Shown: positions 34,009 through 45,375, counted from the stretch's first letter. The stretch is 64,000 nt of DNA from Bursaphelenchus xylophilus (GCA_904066235.2 CAJFCV020000002.1:62001-126000), one strand, 5' to 3'. A program made the numbers and translations. The notes: a model not told the origin generated them from the sequence alone.

Positions 34009-35003
34009 ATGTCTGAACCACAAAGAAAAAGGATGAAGAAGTCCAAGGACGACAAGAAATTGATTGTTGTACTGGAGAATTGCCCACTGGAAACTGCTCA
34101 GGTGAGATTTTGATTGTTTTCTTGGATTTTTATTAGACGAATGAGAAAAAAGTGTTCAATCGTGCGTATGATTCCTGTTTAACCTTGCTGAAAGCACATA
34201 TAAGTTGTTTTTTCTGTCTCCGAATTTACTTTATGCAATGGATAATATATTTTTATTCAATTATTTGTTCATAGACTAAATTACGTTTCTTATAGGTTGG
34301 AAAAGAATACGTGATCCTCAGAAGTGACAAGCATATCCAGTTCATCAGGAAACACGGCAAAGATCCAGCAGATTATCGACCAGATATTCTCCATCAGGTA
34401 TTTCGTTACTTTTTATTTTGAAATTTAGGTAGAAGATGTAGTACATTTTGATTTTTAGTGTCTGCTCATGCTCTTGGACAGTCCGTTGAACCGAGCGGGC
34501 CTTTTGCAAATATATTTCCGCACTCAAAAGAATGTTCTTGTTGAAGTTTCTCCTCAATGTCGATTGCCTCGTACATTCGATCGATTTTGTGGGCTAATGG
34601 GTAGGTTGAAGATTTACAGTACAACTAACATTCAATTACTGCCGTTTTAGTCCAACTTTTACACAAGATGCAGATAAGAGCCGAAGAAAATTCGACCAAA
34701 TTGTTGAGTGTGATCAAGAATCCAGTTACGGACCATTTGCCCATTGGCGTCCGCAAATATTTGACCACTTTCAACACGGAATTCTTCCGGACTCCGAGGG
34801 ATTTTGCGCGTGAAATCGACGAAGAAAAGCCGAAGGAACCTATTTGTGTCGTGATTGGTGGGATTGCCAGAGGATCCGTGAAGACGGATTACACAGAAAG
34901 AGATGTCAAGTTGTCCAATTTCCCTTTGAGTGCCGCTTTGACTTGTGCCAAACTTACTTCGGCGTTCGAGGAGATATGGAAGGTCGAAGAGGGAGCTGTT
35001 TGA
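34009..35003 (+). CDS. emg1: Ribosomal RNA small-subunit methyltransferase NEP1/EMG1
   Basis: SPOUT-class enzyme that methylates a hypermodified pseudouridine of 18S rRNA and is needed for 40S assembly in the nucleolus. Exons are 34009-34101, 34296-34397, 34459-34600 and 34651-35003; 229 aa, close to the family length. Conserved blocks are [80 protein letters not shown], and the C-terminal knot [20 protein letters not shown] followed by [11 protein letters not shown]. The N-terminus is a short basic tail. The gene converges on TCTP with about 210 bases between stop codons. Confidence 0.96.
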
Positions 35004-35213
35004 ATATTGTTACCTGTTGATTTTACAGTTGTTATCTTTTTAATGAACTTTGTTACTAATTCAAATACCAATCCCTTTATTGATATTGTTAACTTGAAAC
35101 AACCACATGATATTCGTTAGAGATAATTTATGGATCGGAAAGGACAACAAAAATTATAACAAACTGATGCAGGGTATAGAGGAAAGGAGAAAGAAGGCAT
35201 ATCCCGTTGGTGT

Positions 35214-36023
35214 TTAGCATTTCTCTTCGATCAGGGCTTCCTTGACCAACATCAGGTATGGGTGCTCACCGTCTTCTTCATCACGGAACTCGACGATAGC
35301 AACTTGCCCTTCTCCTCGGCCTTCGGCCATGTTCTCACCTAGAATTAAAGCGTTATTCCCCTCATAAACTTTCCTAAATATTCACAAAAGAAAAAAGCGA
35401 AGCTTACCAATGAAGAACTGGAGGTTCTTGAACCGGTCTTTGGAGAGAAGAGAGACAACCCATCCTTGGATCTTCTTCTTGAACTCGGCAACTTCAGCCT
35501 CGGACTTTCCATTCTTCTGCATCAATTCAATGACCTTCTTCATGAAATCCTTGATGTAGGATTTAAAGGTTGCTGGATCTTCGTAGCAGTTCATTTCCTG
35601 GAGCTTGTGGTTCAAGACAAAGTCGATACCACGTTCAACGTGCTCATCAGCACCGTCATCTCCATCTTCACCTTCGGCCGAAGGATTGGCACCATCGAGG
35701 AGGATCTCGCCTTCCTTGCGGACGACGTGACGTCCTTTGAACTCGTAGATGAGGCCATCGACCAACTTTGTAGGGAAGGAGTCAGAGGCGAGCTCATCAT
35801 CTGAAAAAAATACAATAAAGAAACACAAATTAACCCTCTTTACTATTACGGCAGATTGTTATGAATCTACCGTGTTTGGCTACACTCTGCAACCACTGGA
35901 AGCATAAGATCAAAAAACTTGATCAAATCCCTGATAGACTGCAGAGCTTAAGGTAACACGGATATTACACTAGTCCATCAAAGACAATACCTTACCGGAA
36001 AAGGCGCACTTGTAGATCAGCAT
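35214..36023 (-). CDS. tct-1: Translationally controlled tumour protein (TCTP)
   Basis: A small, abundant, conserved protein linked to growth control, calcium binding and translation. Exons are 36023-35996, 35800-35408 and 35338-35214; 181 aa, the standard length. It starts MLIYKCAFSDDELASDSF and contains the TCTP signatures KLVDGLIYEFKGRHVVRKEG, DEHVERGIDFVLNHKLQEMN, KKKIQGWVVSLLSKDRFKNL and FFIGENMAEG, ending EALIEEKC. A TTTTAG acceptor at 36047 (23 bases before the ATG) is a probable trans-splice site. The gene lies just downstream of ribosomal P0 on the same strand. The same two genes are adjacent in C. elegans (F25H2.10/F25H2.11). Confidence 0.97.
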
Positions 36024-37360
36024 TTTGGGGCCAGTTGAAGCAAGAGCTAAAACAAACGCCGATTAGAAATCAACCAACAACATCGACAAATAACAATGGT
36101 CTCAAACCATAAACAGCCCCGATAACAGCCAACAGTAAGTAACATAACAACAAATTTATTCTGGACAACAAACAATATAATACATTGAATGCGTCTAGTC
36201 GAAGAGACCGAATCCCATGTCCTCTTCTTCGGACTCTTCCTTGACCTCCTCCTTCTTGGCTTCGGCCTTGGCTGGAGCGGCGCTGGTGGCAGCAGCAGCA
36301 GGGGCGGCAGCGGCGAATTTGGATGGATCGGCCAGGTATTCCTTGAGCTGAAAATAGGATGAAAGTTAGTCACGGTCATTCACATTCAGATTGATCTACT
36401 AAACTAAAGTATCATAAAAAAAATCTTACCTTCTCGGCCTGCTTGAAGGTAACATCGGTGGCAGCGGCAACAGCCAGCAAGTTTTTGAAGGCATTGGCGA
36501 CCGAGTGAGGGACGGAAGCCTTGGTTGGGTATCCAACCTCCAAAGAAAGAGCGGCGACGTTGCGGACTCCTCCCAAGAAACGGCTGCGGATCTCGTCGGT
36601 GGTGAGGTCGAGGACTTCTGGGGAGTAGATGGAACCATCATCGTAGACCTGTTGGACGGCCAAACCATACGAGAAGGGTTGGATGTTCAACATGTTCAAG
36701 AGAGCGGCTTCGGAAGCTCCGACCTTCTCTCCTTCCTTGATGATGTGGACCTCGTTCAAGATTTCGATGGTACCACGGGAAATCTTGGTGGGGATCTGGA
36801 GGGCTTGGAAGAAAGAGGTCTTCTCAGGTCCCATACCAGTGTTCTGGGGAGGGAGCTTCACATCGCAAGGAGCGATGGCTCCGGCCTTGGCGGGGGCTCC
36901 ACGCTTGTTCTCCAACAACTTCTTACGGGTCTCTCCCAAATCTTCGGAGGTGAAGACGAATCCGACGTTTCCGACGACATAAGGCAAGAGTTTCTCAAGC
37001 TTGGGGTTCTCGGAGAGATGTCCACGGATGGCCTTGCGGATCATGGTGTTCTTTCCCATGACAATCTCGGCGTGACCGCGAAGCGCGGCACGGATCTCTT
37101 GCATCTGCTTGGAACCGACATTGTCGACTCCGACGAGCAAACAGGTTGGGTACTCATCGAACAGACTCTAAAATCAAACAGAAATCGTCGTCAAACAGAT
37201 AAAAATTTTTCATTTATACCTAAAGTCACAAGGTCAACAGAAGAAAAACAAGCTTACCAAAATACGAGTGAAGTAGTTGGCTTTCCACTCGGCACGTCCT
37301 TCCCTGACCATCTTTGGTGTATCACGGATTTCCCGAAAGGGTTTAAAGGCTGAAATAACA
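36024..37360 (-). promoter_or_regulatory. Operon-like arrangement of P0 and TCTP with two likely trans-splice acceptors
   Basis: On the minus strand, ATTTCAG at about 37350 precedes P0 and GTTTTAG at about 36047 precedes TCTP. The P0 poly(A) signal (36160-36155) sits about 110 bases before the second acceptor, the usual spacing inside nematode SL2-type operons. The leaders start CCTTT and CTCTT, pyrimidine-rich like TOP mRNAs. Confidence 0.6.
36195..37311 (-). CDS. rpa-0: 60S acidic ribosomal protein P0
   Basis: Scaffold of the ribosomal stalk that recruits GTPase factors. Exons are 37311-37258, 37167-36430 and 36347-36195; 314 aa, typical for P0. The N-terminal rRNA-binding domain starts [18 protein letters not shown] and includes [14 protein letters not shown]. 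The middle holds the [20 protein letters not shown] insert. The C-terminus is Ala-rich and ends in the acidic stalk motif [11 protein letters not shown]. Codon use is strongly biased to C/G-ending codons, as expected for high expression. A TTTCAG acceptor at about 37350 is followed by CCTTT, 38 bases before the ATG. A poly(A) signal at 36155-36160 lies about 110 bases before the TCTP trans-splice site. Confidence 0.97.
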
Positions 37361-37973
37361 AGAATAAGAAACAAATTAGCATGGATAATATAAATTGCCC
37401 TAATAATCACGCAAAATGTCGAGAAATCTAGGAAAAGTCAAAATTTGTCAACGAAAACAAGCTGTCTGGAGGTAAAATAGCAAAAGATAGGAAAATAATA
37501 AAGACAAGGAGCGATACCGTAATCATGTCCTTCGCGGCGGAACCCAGACCGATCCGTTTGGCATTCTGTTACAAGCCGATTTCCTGATGAAACAATATTT
37601 TTTGGACAAGTTTTGTTTGAGAGGTTGCAGAAAGTGCAACTACAGTTGGACTTTCTGTTGCAACTGTGCCTTTTTCTTACTTTTTTTACGGTATTATTTT
37701 ACGTAGTTCTTGTGTCATGTGGGTAATACTTTTTGCCTCTTGTTGTTTCTTCTCTGCGACTTTTCACGCGTCATAACCGAACTCAACGCGTGATTTACCA
37801 GCTTGTTTCAGGTGTCCCGGTCAAGTTCCGTTGCAGCGCCTTCGATTTTCACTGTAATTTTTTCTTAATTTTTTGTAAAATAAATTAATGTAGTGTCCGC
37901 AGCGTTTTCAAGCCTTTGGTCGCCCGGACCTTTATATATCTTCGTTGAGAGAGATTTCGGTGTTTTAGGGAGT
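37312..37973. other. Divergent promoter region between P0 and the zinc-finger gene
   Basis: Non-coding, AT-rich. It contains the P0 leader at 37312-37349 and, at 37961-37968, a TGTTTTAG acceptor five bases before the zinc-finger start codon. No repeat or RNA gene seen. Confidence 0.5.
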
Positions 37974-40332
37974 ATGTTCCGCTGCGATTCTCCCGAGTAT
38001 GAGGAGCTGGTGGAGCAGTACGAAGAGGCCAAGGCCTTATACGATGAAGAGCGGAGGGCAGAGAGGCGAAAAGTAAGTTCAGCTTGAAAATTCAGATGTT
38101 TTCTTGTTTTAGAACACAGATCTGGGACTAGCAGCGACACTAGAGAGGCTAAGGAACCCTGAGCCAGTTCAGAAAGAGAGGATTGTCCTCAATGAAGAAG
38201 GCCAAATCATCCAAGGACCGGGGACAACGAAGAAATGTAAGACTTCTAACGGAATGAAGCTGCCTTCAAACTGAATACGTCAAGATATACTGTTATTTAA
38301 TTTTCTATCTCATAACGTTACTCTACAACAATTTTCAGCTAATGGATTCGCGGTCCCGGCCCTTCCCAGACCAGCGCCAGTTGTTCTTCACCCAAGGAAT
38401 ATGGATGATGTCCTAACGAATGCGGTTGCAAGACCGACAAAACCATCAGAAATACGAAGAATGGTCCGATCGAAGATGGTTAGATGTAAACGTTGTAAAA
38501 ATCGATTTCTGGACAAACATTTATATGAACGACATCTGCGAGACAAACATCCAGTCGATCATCTTGCTTATCTAGTCCAACAAGAAGAAGAAATGCAGCA
38601 GCAAAGGTAGGGGGATGGATTTTAAATGGGTTTACAGAGAATTTTGGGAGGGTTAAAAGAATTTTTTGCCGGTCGGGATGGATATTTTTACGTTTGTGAT
38701 GTAGCACAATATCGAAAATCTTTGAAATTTAGTAGATGTGTACTAAAATATAGGAACTATTGGTTTTAAAATTGCTTCCAACTAATTTTCTTGTAATTGA
38801 AATTAAATGAAGTATGTTTTTGAGTAACCTAGTACAATATATATTTTTCAGAAAAGAAGAGTTAGAAGCGAACCGTCTGGAAGAGCTAGCCTCTGGCGGT
38901 TTTATCCCCCCTCAAAACGAAGTCGATTCAGCCAATTACAACCTTGATCTGAGCGATATTCCGTTGCCCGGTGAATTAACGAATGGAGTCGTCCCTCGGT
39001 TTGACCGGTTTGGCCACATCTATCAGCCGAAACGTCAATACAAGAAGAAAGTATCCCCTCAATGCCCATTTTGCGACAAGAGATATAGGAATGAGCATTC
39101 GTTGAAGAAGCATATAAGCAAAAAACATCCAGAATATGCCGAGTTCGTGCAATGTCTTAAATGTTTTAAGGCGCTGAAGGATGAAGATGAACTGAAAAAT
39201 CATTTGTGTGAGCTGGTAAGCGATTTGAACGCTTTACGTTTGAATTTTGTGGTAAAAAGTTGATTAAGGTACGTAGCTAAAGTACTATTTTGATCTGGAA
39301 CCCTTAAAACAAGGTTTATTTTGGACCTGAAAGCCAGTAGTTGATGATGTGTAATTTATTTGGGTTTCCTTTTTTATATCAAGACAACCTAAACAATGTA
39401 TTTTAGGTATACATGTGTTTCGAATGCACTCCAGTCCGCAATCTCTGCACCGAAATCCGCCTCAACATGCACCGTGCAAAGTTCCATCGTGGCGCCAACT
39501 CGGGATTCAAGTGCAATCTCTGCAATCAGAAGTTTCTGACTCCCAGAAAGCTAAGGAAACACAAAAAGATGTCTCATGTATTTACGAAAACCTATCCATG
39601 TCACTTCTGCGACGACTTGTTCACTTCGGAGACCTCGGTGACGACCCATGAGAGAATTCATACCGGAATTGTGAAGTTTGAGTGCAAAATTTGCGACTTC
39701 AAATGCAATAGATTCTTGAATATGGAAGACCACAGGAAGGAAGAGCACGGATATATCTGTTCGATATGTCAGATTAAACTTCCAGAATGGGCGGATATGA
39801 AAAATCACACGTTAACTGAACATGGCGGATACTTGACGTCGAATAACAGCTCGAGTAAGCAAGGGGATTTTTTTAACATTGTTTTGCTATGGGTGGTCTA
39901 AAATGGGAGAATAGGCGAGGTAGTAGACATTTTAGCGTTTGGTTTTGCATTTTTGGAGTATAACGCATCACCGGATATTACACTTGATCAGTGATCCTAA
40001 TTTTAATCAGAAACTTTGGATTTTGAAGTTTAGAAGACGGGTTTCTAGTAGAATACTTATTAACAGAACTTATCAGTCAAAATATTTTCCCTATTTTTTT
40101 ATAAAATTTATGTTACACATGAAAATCTTCAATTTTAACTGAAAAAATTGTTTTAAGATAAGGTGTGGACCTAACTGGCTGAAAGGAGAGCGGTTTGACT
40201 AAGTCTAAATTTCGTTGTTTAGAGTGTTTTCCCTAGTTGACGTCTCATTTATATTACACGTGGCCCTTCTACCCTAAATTTGCAGGTTACATCCAATGCC
40301 CTCGAGTCTGGGTCATGTTCAAAGGCGAGTAG
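37974..40332 (+). CDS. Multi-C2H2 zinc-finger protein
   Basis: Probably a nuclear DNA- or RNA-binding regulator. Exons: 37974-38072, 38113-38236, 38339-38606, 38852-39215, 39407-39854 and 40286-40332; 449 aa. An N-terminal acidic coiled coil (EELVEQYEEAKALYDEERR) comes first. A first finger (CKRCKNRFLDKHLYERH) is followed by a Gln/Glu-rich stretch and a Pro-rich linker (FIPPQNEVDS, PLPGELTNGVVPRFDRFGH). About six more fingers follow, including CPFCDKRYRNEHSLKKH, CNLCNQKFLTPRKLRKH, CHFCDDLFTSETSVTTH and CSICQIKLPEWADMKNH. Linkers such as HTGIVKFECKIC resemble canonical finger linkers. A short last exon ends VWVMFKGE. Trans-splice-like TTTTAG lies just before the ATG. The linker block looks strongly conserved, but I could not assign a named orthologue. 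Confidence 0.9.
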
Positions 40333-42255
40333 CTCGAGCTGTGCCCTCTCTCTTCATCGTCGTGAATATTTCCCAAATGATTCTCTAATAAACATCCAGG
40401 ATTTTCTTAATAAAGATTGACTTTTTAATATTATTATACGGGTACTGTTATTGTTATTATATTTTGTTACCTTTTCTAACGATCATAAAGATCTCGGTTG
40501 TGAAGAAAGCTTTATTACAAGATGTTCAGCATCGAAGTACTTTGAAAATCAGTAGGAAAACCCCAGTTCGATCGCCAATGAAACTCACGGACTTCTCCCG
40601 GAGTTTCTGCGCTCGTCTTGTAGTTTCCGTTCGAGTAGATGTCGTGGAAGTTGTGGTAGTTGTCGTCGAAGCCGTGGTAGTTACGGTGGTGGAAGCCGTG
40701 CTGGGGTCGTTGGTGGGTTCGTTTTCCTCGGGCTGTACGACGGAAAAATCAACAAAAAAATGGTCAAAATCTAGATTCATGGTCGCAATGGGGCCGAACT
40801 GGAATATCGGACCAATCTATTCTCGTTTACATCTTTTTATTTCGTTTCATTTTTCAAACTATGCAGTTTGCGGCAATTTTTATCATATAATTTGGTCGGA
40901 GCGAGCTGGGCGCAACTCAGAAGGCCGTTCCGGTAGTAAGGATAATGACCGGTGAAATAATTGCTGCATTTGGGCCTACTCTATAGATTTTGCAAGTATT
41001 TTTGCGCCTTCATTTATATTTAAATGGCTGATTACTAAAGATTCCAAATTTTTTTGTTTTAACATTAAAAGTTTGCAACGAATTGAAAAGATCCAGAGAG
41101 AACGGACTTGGGTGTCTTATGGAATGGCCTACAACAATATAGAGAACTTGCGAAATTTTGGTAGGCAGACCAAAAGGAAGCCATTTTTGCATCGTTTGAT
41201 GACCACAGACGAAAAACCCAACGATTTTAAGAACCCGAAGCGCATGCGACCGCATCGTCTAACTTTACCGGTACGAAAGCATTGCGCTGTATATGACGAC
41301 ATAAACAAGATGTTCTTCACTGTAAGCTCTTAAAACTCGGTAAAACGGTTATTGGTCTTCGTTGACAACAGTCGCCGATGCCATTGTACGGAGAGCTATG
41401 ATTAAAACGGGTGTAATAACCAATTTTTGTTTTGCTGCATAATCACGCTAGACCCCATGTTGAAAAACTGGCCATGGACTCCCCATAACGGTTGGGGTGA
41501 GAGGCTCTACCCCACCCGCTATACTCTACTGACAACGCACTTTCACATAAAAACTTATTTCCACCGATCGCACACGGTCTGAGGCAGCAGCGCTTCGCTA
41601 AACACAACGATGCCAAAAATTAGGTTGATATTTTGCTGGCCTCAAAACAGCCAAAAAATTCTTTTTGGTGGATTGAAAAGTTGACCAAATTACGGAAACA
41701 CCTCGTAATTAATAGTAGAATATAAAATTGGATAAGGTTTAGGGTAAAATTTTTTTGCTATGATCAAAACAATCAGCAGAAAAAAACGGCGGAGTCATAC
41801 TTCTAACAAGGGAATGGACTTTATGTGTAAATCGATTTTGGCTTGGGACCTAGTCATATCGAAAGGTGTATGGTAGTCGATTATTACTAGGTCCCAAGCC
41901 AAAGTCGATTTACACATAAAGTCCATTCCCTTGTAAGCCTAATATTCCACGAGGAACTGAAAGCAAAATTCAGCGACCAGAAATGAATTTCAAGAAAAGA
42001 TGGCAGTTGCCAGATCATGTGCTATAATCGAGATTCGAACAGTGTGCAGGGACAAGGAGGAAGAATGGAATATGTGACGCACAGTAGAAAAGAACCTTAA
42101 GGCTCAATTCGTTTCATAAAAAAGCCATAATGAATTTTCACGGGGTATAAACGATCACTGGAGAAGAGGAATATGATTTCATTATGTCTGTGGATACGTG
42201 GACTTCACGTATTCAATTTTATGCTTCTTGCGAGGCTTTCATAATAGAAAATAGC
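40333..42255. other. Gene-poor region with weak coding candidates
   Basis: Two weak candidates are noted. One is a minus-strand Thr-rich exon (about 40737-40574, after a CGTACAG acceptor) that could join a short exon to a stop near 40490. The other is a plus-strand frame at 41073-41330 (starts MQRIEKIQRERTW, ends at GTAAGC). Neither connects to a recognisable protein. A 127-bp palindrome lies at 41807-41933. Confidence 0.35.
41807..41933. mobile_element. 127-bp Tourist-like MITE (TAA duplication)
   Basis: About 50-bp inverted arms start CAAGGGAATGGACTTTATGT and end in the exact inverse. The two TAA triplets at 41804-41806 and 41934-41936 look like a target duplication. The middle is only about 25 bases, so the element is nearly a perfect foldback. 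Confidence 0.82.
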
Positions 42256-42812
42256 ATGAAATTTTCGTTATTGTTACTCTTGATTATTGATTCGTTTGTC
42301 GCCTACAAAGATGACAAGAAGAAATGCAAATTTGCGCTTGGTGCATTGGGAAGAGGATTTGAGAGTCATGAAGTTTTAAAGGATGAAGAGAAAAGAAGAG
42401 AGGTGCTGGATAAAATCATTAAACGAAAGATTGAGACTGTAAGCTATTCTTGGTTGGATTTGGATGCAAAGCCGATGTAAAGCTCTGTGAGACATCCTAG
42501 ATTTTGCTCTTACACTTTTTTATTCCCTTTTCACGCAGAATTAACAAAAATTTGGTGGAAGTATGGTTTCTCTGACTGTTTTTCTTTATCTTTGACATAA
42601 ATCATGCAAAATAATACCTCCCGCTGTATATACATCCTATCCGTGGAAATTTGCGAAAAAAGGGTCTCACTTTTCAGTGTCCTCAGACTTACAACAAGCA
42701 ATTCTGCGATTCCAGCCCGTGCATTCGAGGAGTGGTTGCTTGTTTGGAGGCGCAAAAAACTTCTGATCAATATATGGACGTTGACAAATGTTGTGCTGGA
42801 TGTGATGAGTGA
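42256..42812 (+). CDS. Small secreted cysteine-rich protein, tandem family member 1
   Basis: Exons are 42256-42438 and 42678-42812; 105 aa. The signal peptide is MKFSLLLLLIIDSFV, followed by a charged helical region with one Cys (DKKKCKFALG). The second exon carries seven Cys: CPQTYNKQFC, SSPCIRGVVACLEAQ, and the terminal KCCAGCDE. The intron is in phase 0 and falls between the helical and Cys-rich halves. The same two-exon plan and the C-(IVL)-x-G-x3-CL pattern recur in the next two genes. No known family is recognised. Secretion is inferred from the signal peptide, and the function is unknown. Confidence 0.82.
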
Positions 42813-42989
42813 CACTGTGCTTGCCGGTGGTAAACCAAAATCCTGAAAATCATCAATTGAATCAATAATCCACAAATATTTCTAAACTCGTCTATTTATT
42901 GCAAATTAAGGAAGTTTGTTTATATTGTATTTTGAATCACGTTATAAACAAGGGAAGCACTGAAATCGAACGACAAACTGATTGAAATT

Positions 42990-44448
42990 ATGGATTCAAA
43001 ATTGGTTTCTTTCTTGATTTTTACTGTGATTACTATCAGTTGTTACGCGACAGAAGGAGACAAAGAATACTGTAATGGAGTCGTCGAAATTGTTGAAAGA
43101 AAAATTGTAAGATATTTGGAAAATGTGGAGCAGCGGCACAAGTTCATCGACGACATGTTGGCCAATATGAATGTGGAGGTAAGATATTTTTTGGATTTTG
43201 AGAACAGGGGATTATTAAAGTTCTGGGGGAACATTTTGTACGATATTTCGTAGGCATAGCGGTTTGTTTTGAACTGTCCAAAAAGCACAAATATTTTGAA
43301 TTTTCTTTGGAAGGAGTGATAGGAAAAACTATTTCGCGTCTCGACGACATTTCTCATTTTGGATCCGAAACAACACTGCTGAATAGCTCGGCTGCCGCTG
43401 GCGCTAAAAGGAGTTGGTTTGTGGCCAGTTCCAAACCTGCATCAAAAATTTTAAGGACATCTGAATCCCCCACCTAAAACACTTACTACAGTGGGGGACC
43501 TGATCCAGTGGCAAAAAACGTACCATTTTGTATCCGGGAAGTATCAGAAATGTGGCAAAATGCTTCCCTCTAAAGGTGAAAAAAACTTACAGGGGAAGTG
43601 CTCCAAGTGCGACGCTCAGATTTTCTTTAAATTTTGCACACACGTCGGGTATGGACTAAATATCAATTCCTGAAAGGTTTAGCTTGCGCTTTGCGAGCGC
43701 CGCCGAGATATCCAACGATTTTTGCCGCCGAGAGAGCGCGCAAAACGTGGAGAGCGGTCAGAGAGAAAAGAGCTTTTTGGCCATAACTTTGGCAGTTTCG
43801 CGCGGAAAAATTTGATTTTTTGTATAAACATTATCCTTTACAGTTGAAATAGACACGAAACTTTTCATGCCGAAATTCGGCAAAAAGTCCGAAATTTTCG
43901 CCGACTTTCGATCTGAAAATCTAGGTTGTTTCTGCAAAGCGCGAGCTAGGATTCTCGCATATATCTTAGAAACCATTATTCTAAATTTGTGCCAAATTTC
44001 ATCAAAATCTGACGGTCGCACTTGGAGTACTTCCCCTGTTAGTTTTGAAGGCCGCGCCCTTTCCCTCACAAAAAGAGCGGGCGCGTTTTTGAAACCGGAG
44101 CTTTTTCACTTCGAGAGGGATGCATTTTGCCACATTTTTGATGTTTTCCGGATGCAAATTACGTACGTTTTTTGCCACTGGATCAGGTCCCCCACTGTTG
44201 GAAATGACACTAGTTTCTGTAAAAAAATAAGTTGCGAATTTGTCAACCATTCCGACACATCGAGATTTTGCTCATATTCGTTGTACACTACTGGACAACC
44301 CACTCTGTAAACTGTAATATTTTAGTGCACAGAGAAAGAGAACTGTCCCAAGGAATGTCTGGATGGCCTGAAGAAATGTTTGTTGAAACAACGAGATCAG
44401 TCGAGGCGCTTGGAAAAGATGGATGAATGCTGTTCCAAATGCGAATAA
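42990..44448 (+). CDS. Small secreted cysteine-rich protein, tandem family member 2
   Basis: Exons are 42990-43178 and 44326-44448; 103 aa. The signal peptide is MDSKLVSFLIFTVITISCYA, then a charged helix (DKEYCNGVVEIVERK). The second exon encodes CTEKENC, CLDGLKKCLLKQ and the terminal DECCSKCE. Cys spacing from the CLDG Cys onward (C-x6-C, CC-x2-C) matches members 1 and 3. The 1147-bp intron is mostly transposon: a family C element (43489-44197) interrupted by a family A MITE (43590-44038). The phase-0 intron is shared by all three genes. Confidence 0.8.
43489..44197. mobile_element. Family C element interrupted by a family A MITE
   Basis: The outer ends are CAGTGGGGGACCTGATCCAG then GGCAAAAAACGT, and the inverse ending CAGGTCCCCCACTG. 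The outer element is cut by the 449-bp family A copy at 43590-44038 with its TTA duplication. Removing that copy leaves an element of about 260 bp, similar to those at 31261-31753. Confidence 0.85.
43590..44038. mobile_element. MITE family A copy, 449 bp, nested in a family C element
   Basis: It starts CAGGGGAAGTGCTCCAAGTG and ends with the inverse CACTTGGAGTACTTCCCCTG. TTA lies on both sides (43587-43589 and 44039-44041). Length equals the copy at 19913-20361. Nesting shows it moved after family C. Confidence 0.88.
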
Positions 44449-44710
44449 TGTTTGGTACATACGGTTTTGTCGATAAACTATGCAATAAATCATCGAACAT
44501 AATGCAGTTTCTTGAATGTGAGCCTAGTTTTTTCAGAAAAAAAGAAATCTTTGACGCTACAAATGACGCTGAAGTTTAATAAAACAACTATAATATAAAT
44601 GTGATCTTCATGCATTTTTCATACAAATAAAAAGACAAATTGGAAACCGAACTGTTCAAAGTGTGCTTTACAATTTTGTTTTTTTTAAATCTGTTTATTT
44701 GATTTGTAAA

Positions 44711-45375
44711 ATGCATTGTTTACTATTGGCTGTGGCAACGTTCACTGCAGCAGTTGTCGGTGGGATCCCCGACAAAGAAGGGTGTTTCAACTTCATGACG
44801 GATTTTCAAAATGAAATCAAAAAGAACTTGGACAGTGAAGAGAAGAGGCGTTGGAATTGTGAGCATGCCATGACGGATATAAAAGAGCTTGTAAGGGGGA
44901 ACTGGACGGTTTAAAATTACGGGCTATCACTGTGACAACTGGACAGAGAGTGTTATTTTCTACATAGTACTATCTCTTTAAAATTGACCCCGGGGATCTT
45001 TGAATTTGTTCGCTGTAAAGGCTCAGCAATCCGGGAGTTTTTTGGACAGAGATATAGCCCAATAAGACGTTGTTGAAAGTAATTTTTCTTTGATTGTCTC
45101 GGTAACGGTCTCGGCGTTATCACATCCTAGGCAGAGGACTAAGGTTGAGGGCTCGCTCACGGTTTGCAATGGCACGTTTTCGGTTTTTACGGATTCATTG
45201 TTGACCTCCATAGGTCATTTTGTGCTCCATAAAGCTACAAGTTCTTTTCCAGGTGCCCAGTGAAGCTGATCAAGAATCAGCGTGCGTTCGAGGCATCTTG
45301 GAGTGCTTGGAAGGTCAAGAGGAAGTCAACACTCTTCATTCAACTCCTGACACTTGTTGTCGACATTGCTCTTGA
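44711..45375 (+). CDS. Small secreted cysteine-rich protein, tandem family member 3
   Basis: Exons are 44711-44890 and 45253-45375; 100 aa. The signal peptide is MHCLLLAVATFTAAVVG, then IPDKEGCFNFMTDF and a charged helix (NLDSEEKRRWNCEHA). The second exon holds SACVRGILECLEGQ and the terminal DTCCRHCS. The C-x6-C and CC-x2-C spacing and phase-0 intron match members 1 and 2; CVRGILECLEGQ aligns directly with CIRGVVACLEAQ of member 1. An extra Cys lies in the helical half. Confidence 0.8.

Noticed and set aside
36505..37353. 282-codon open frame on the plus strand
   Set aside because: It is the antisense of ribosomal P0. Codon-biased P0 exons leave the opposite strand open; the minus-strand protein is unmistakable.
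40526..40780. Thr-rich minus-strand frame as a mucin gene
   Set aside because: It could be one exon, but no signal peptide, partner exons or domain were found. Kept only as a note in the regional entry.
42942..42965. CAAGGGAAGCACT near member 2 of the cysteine-rich family as another MITE
   Set aside because: Only one end-like string is present, with no inverted partner nearby.
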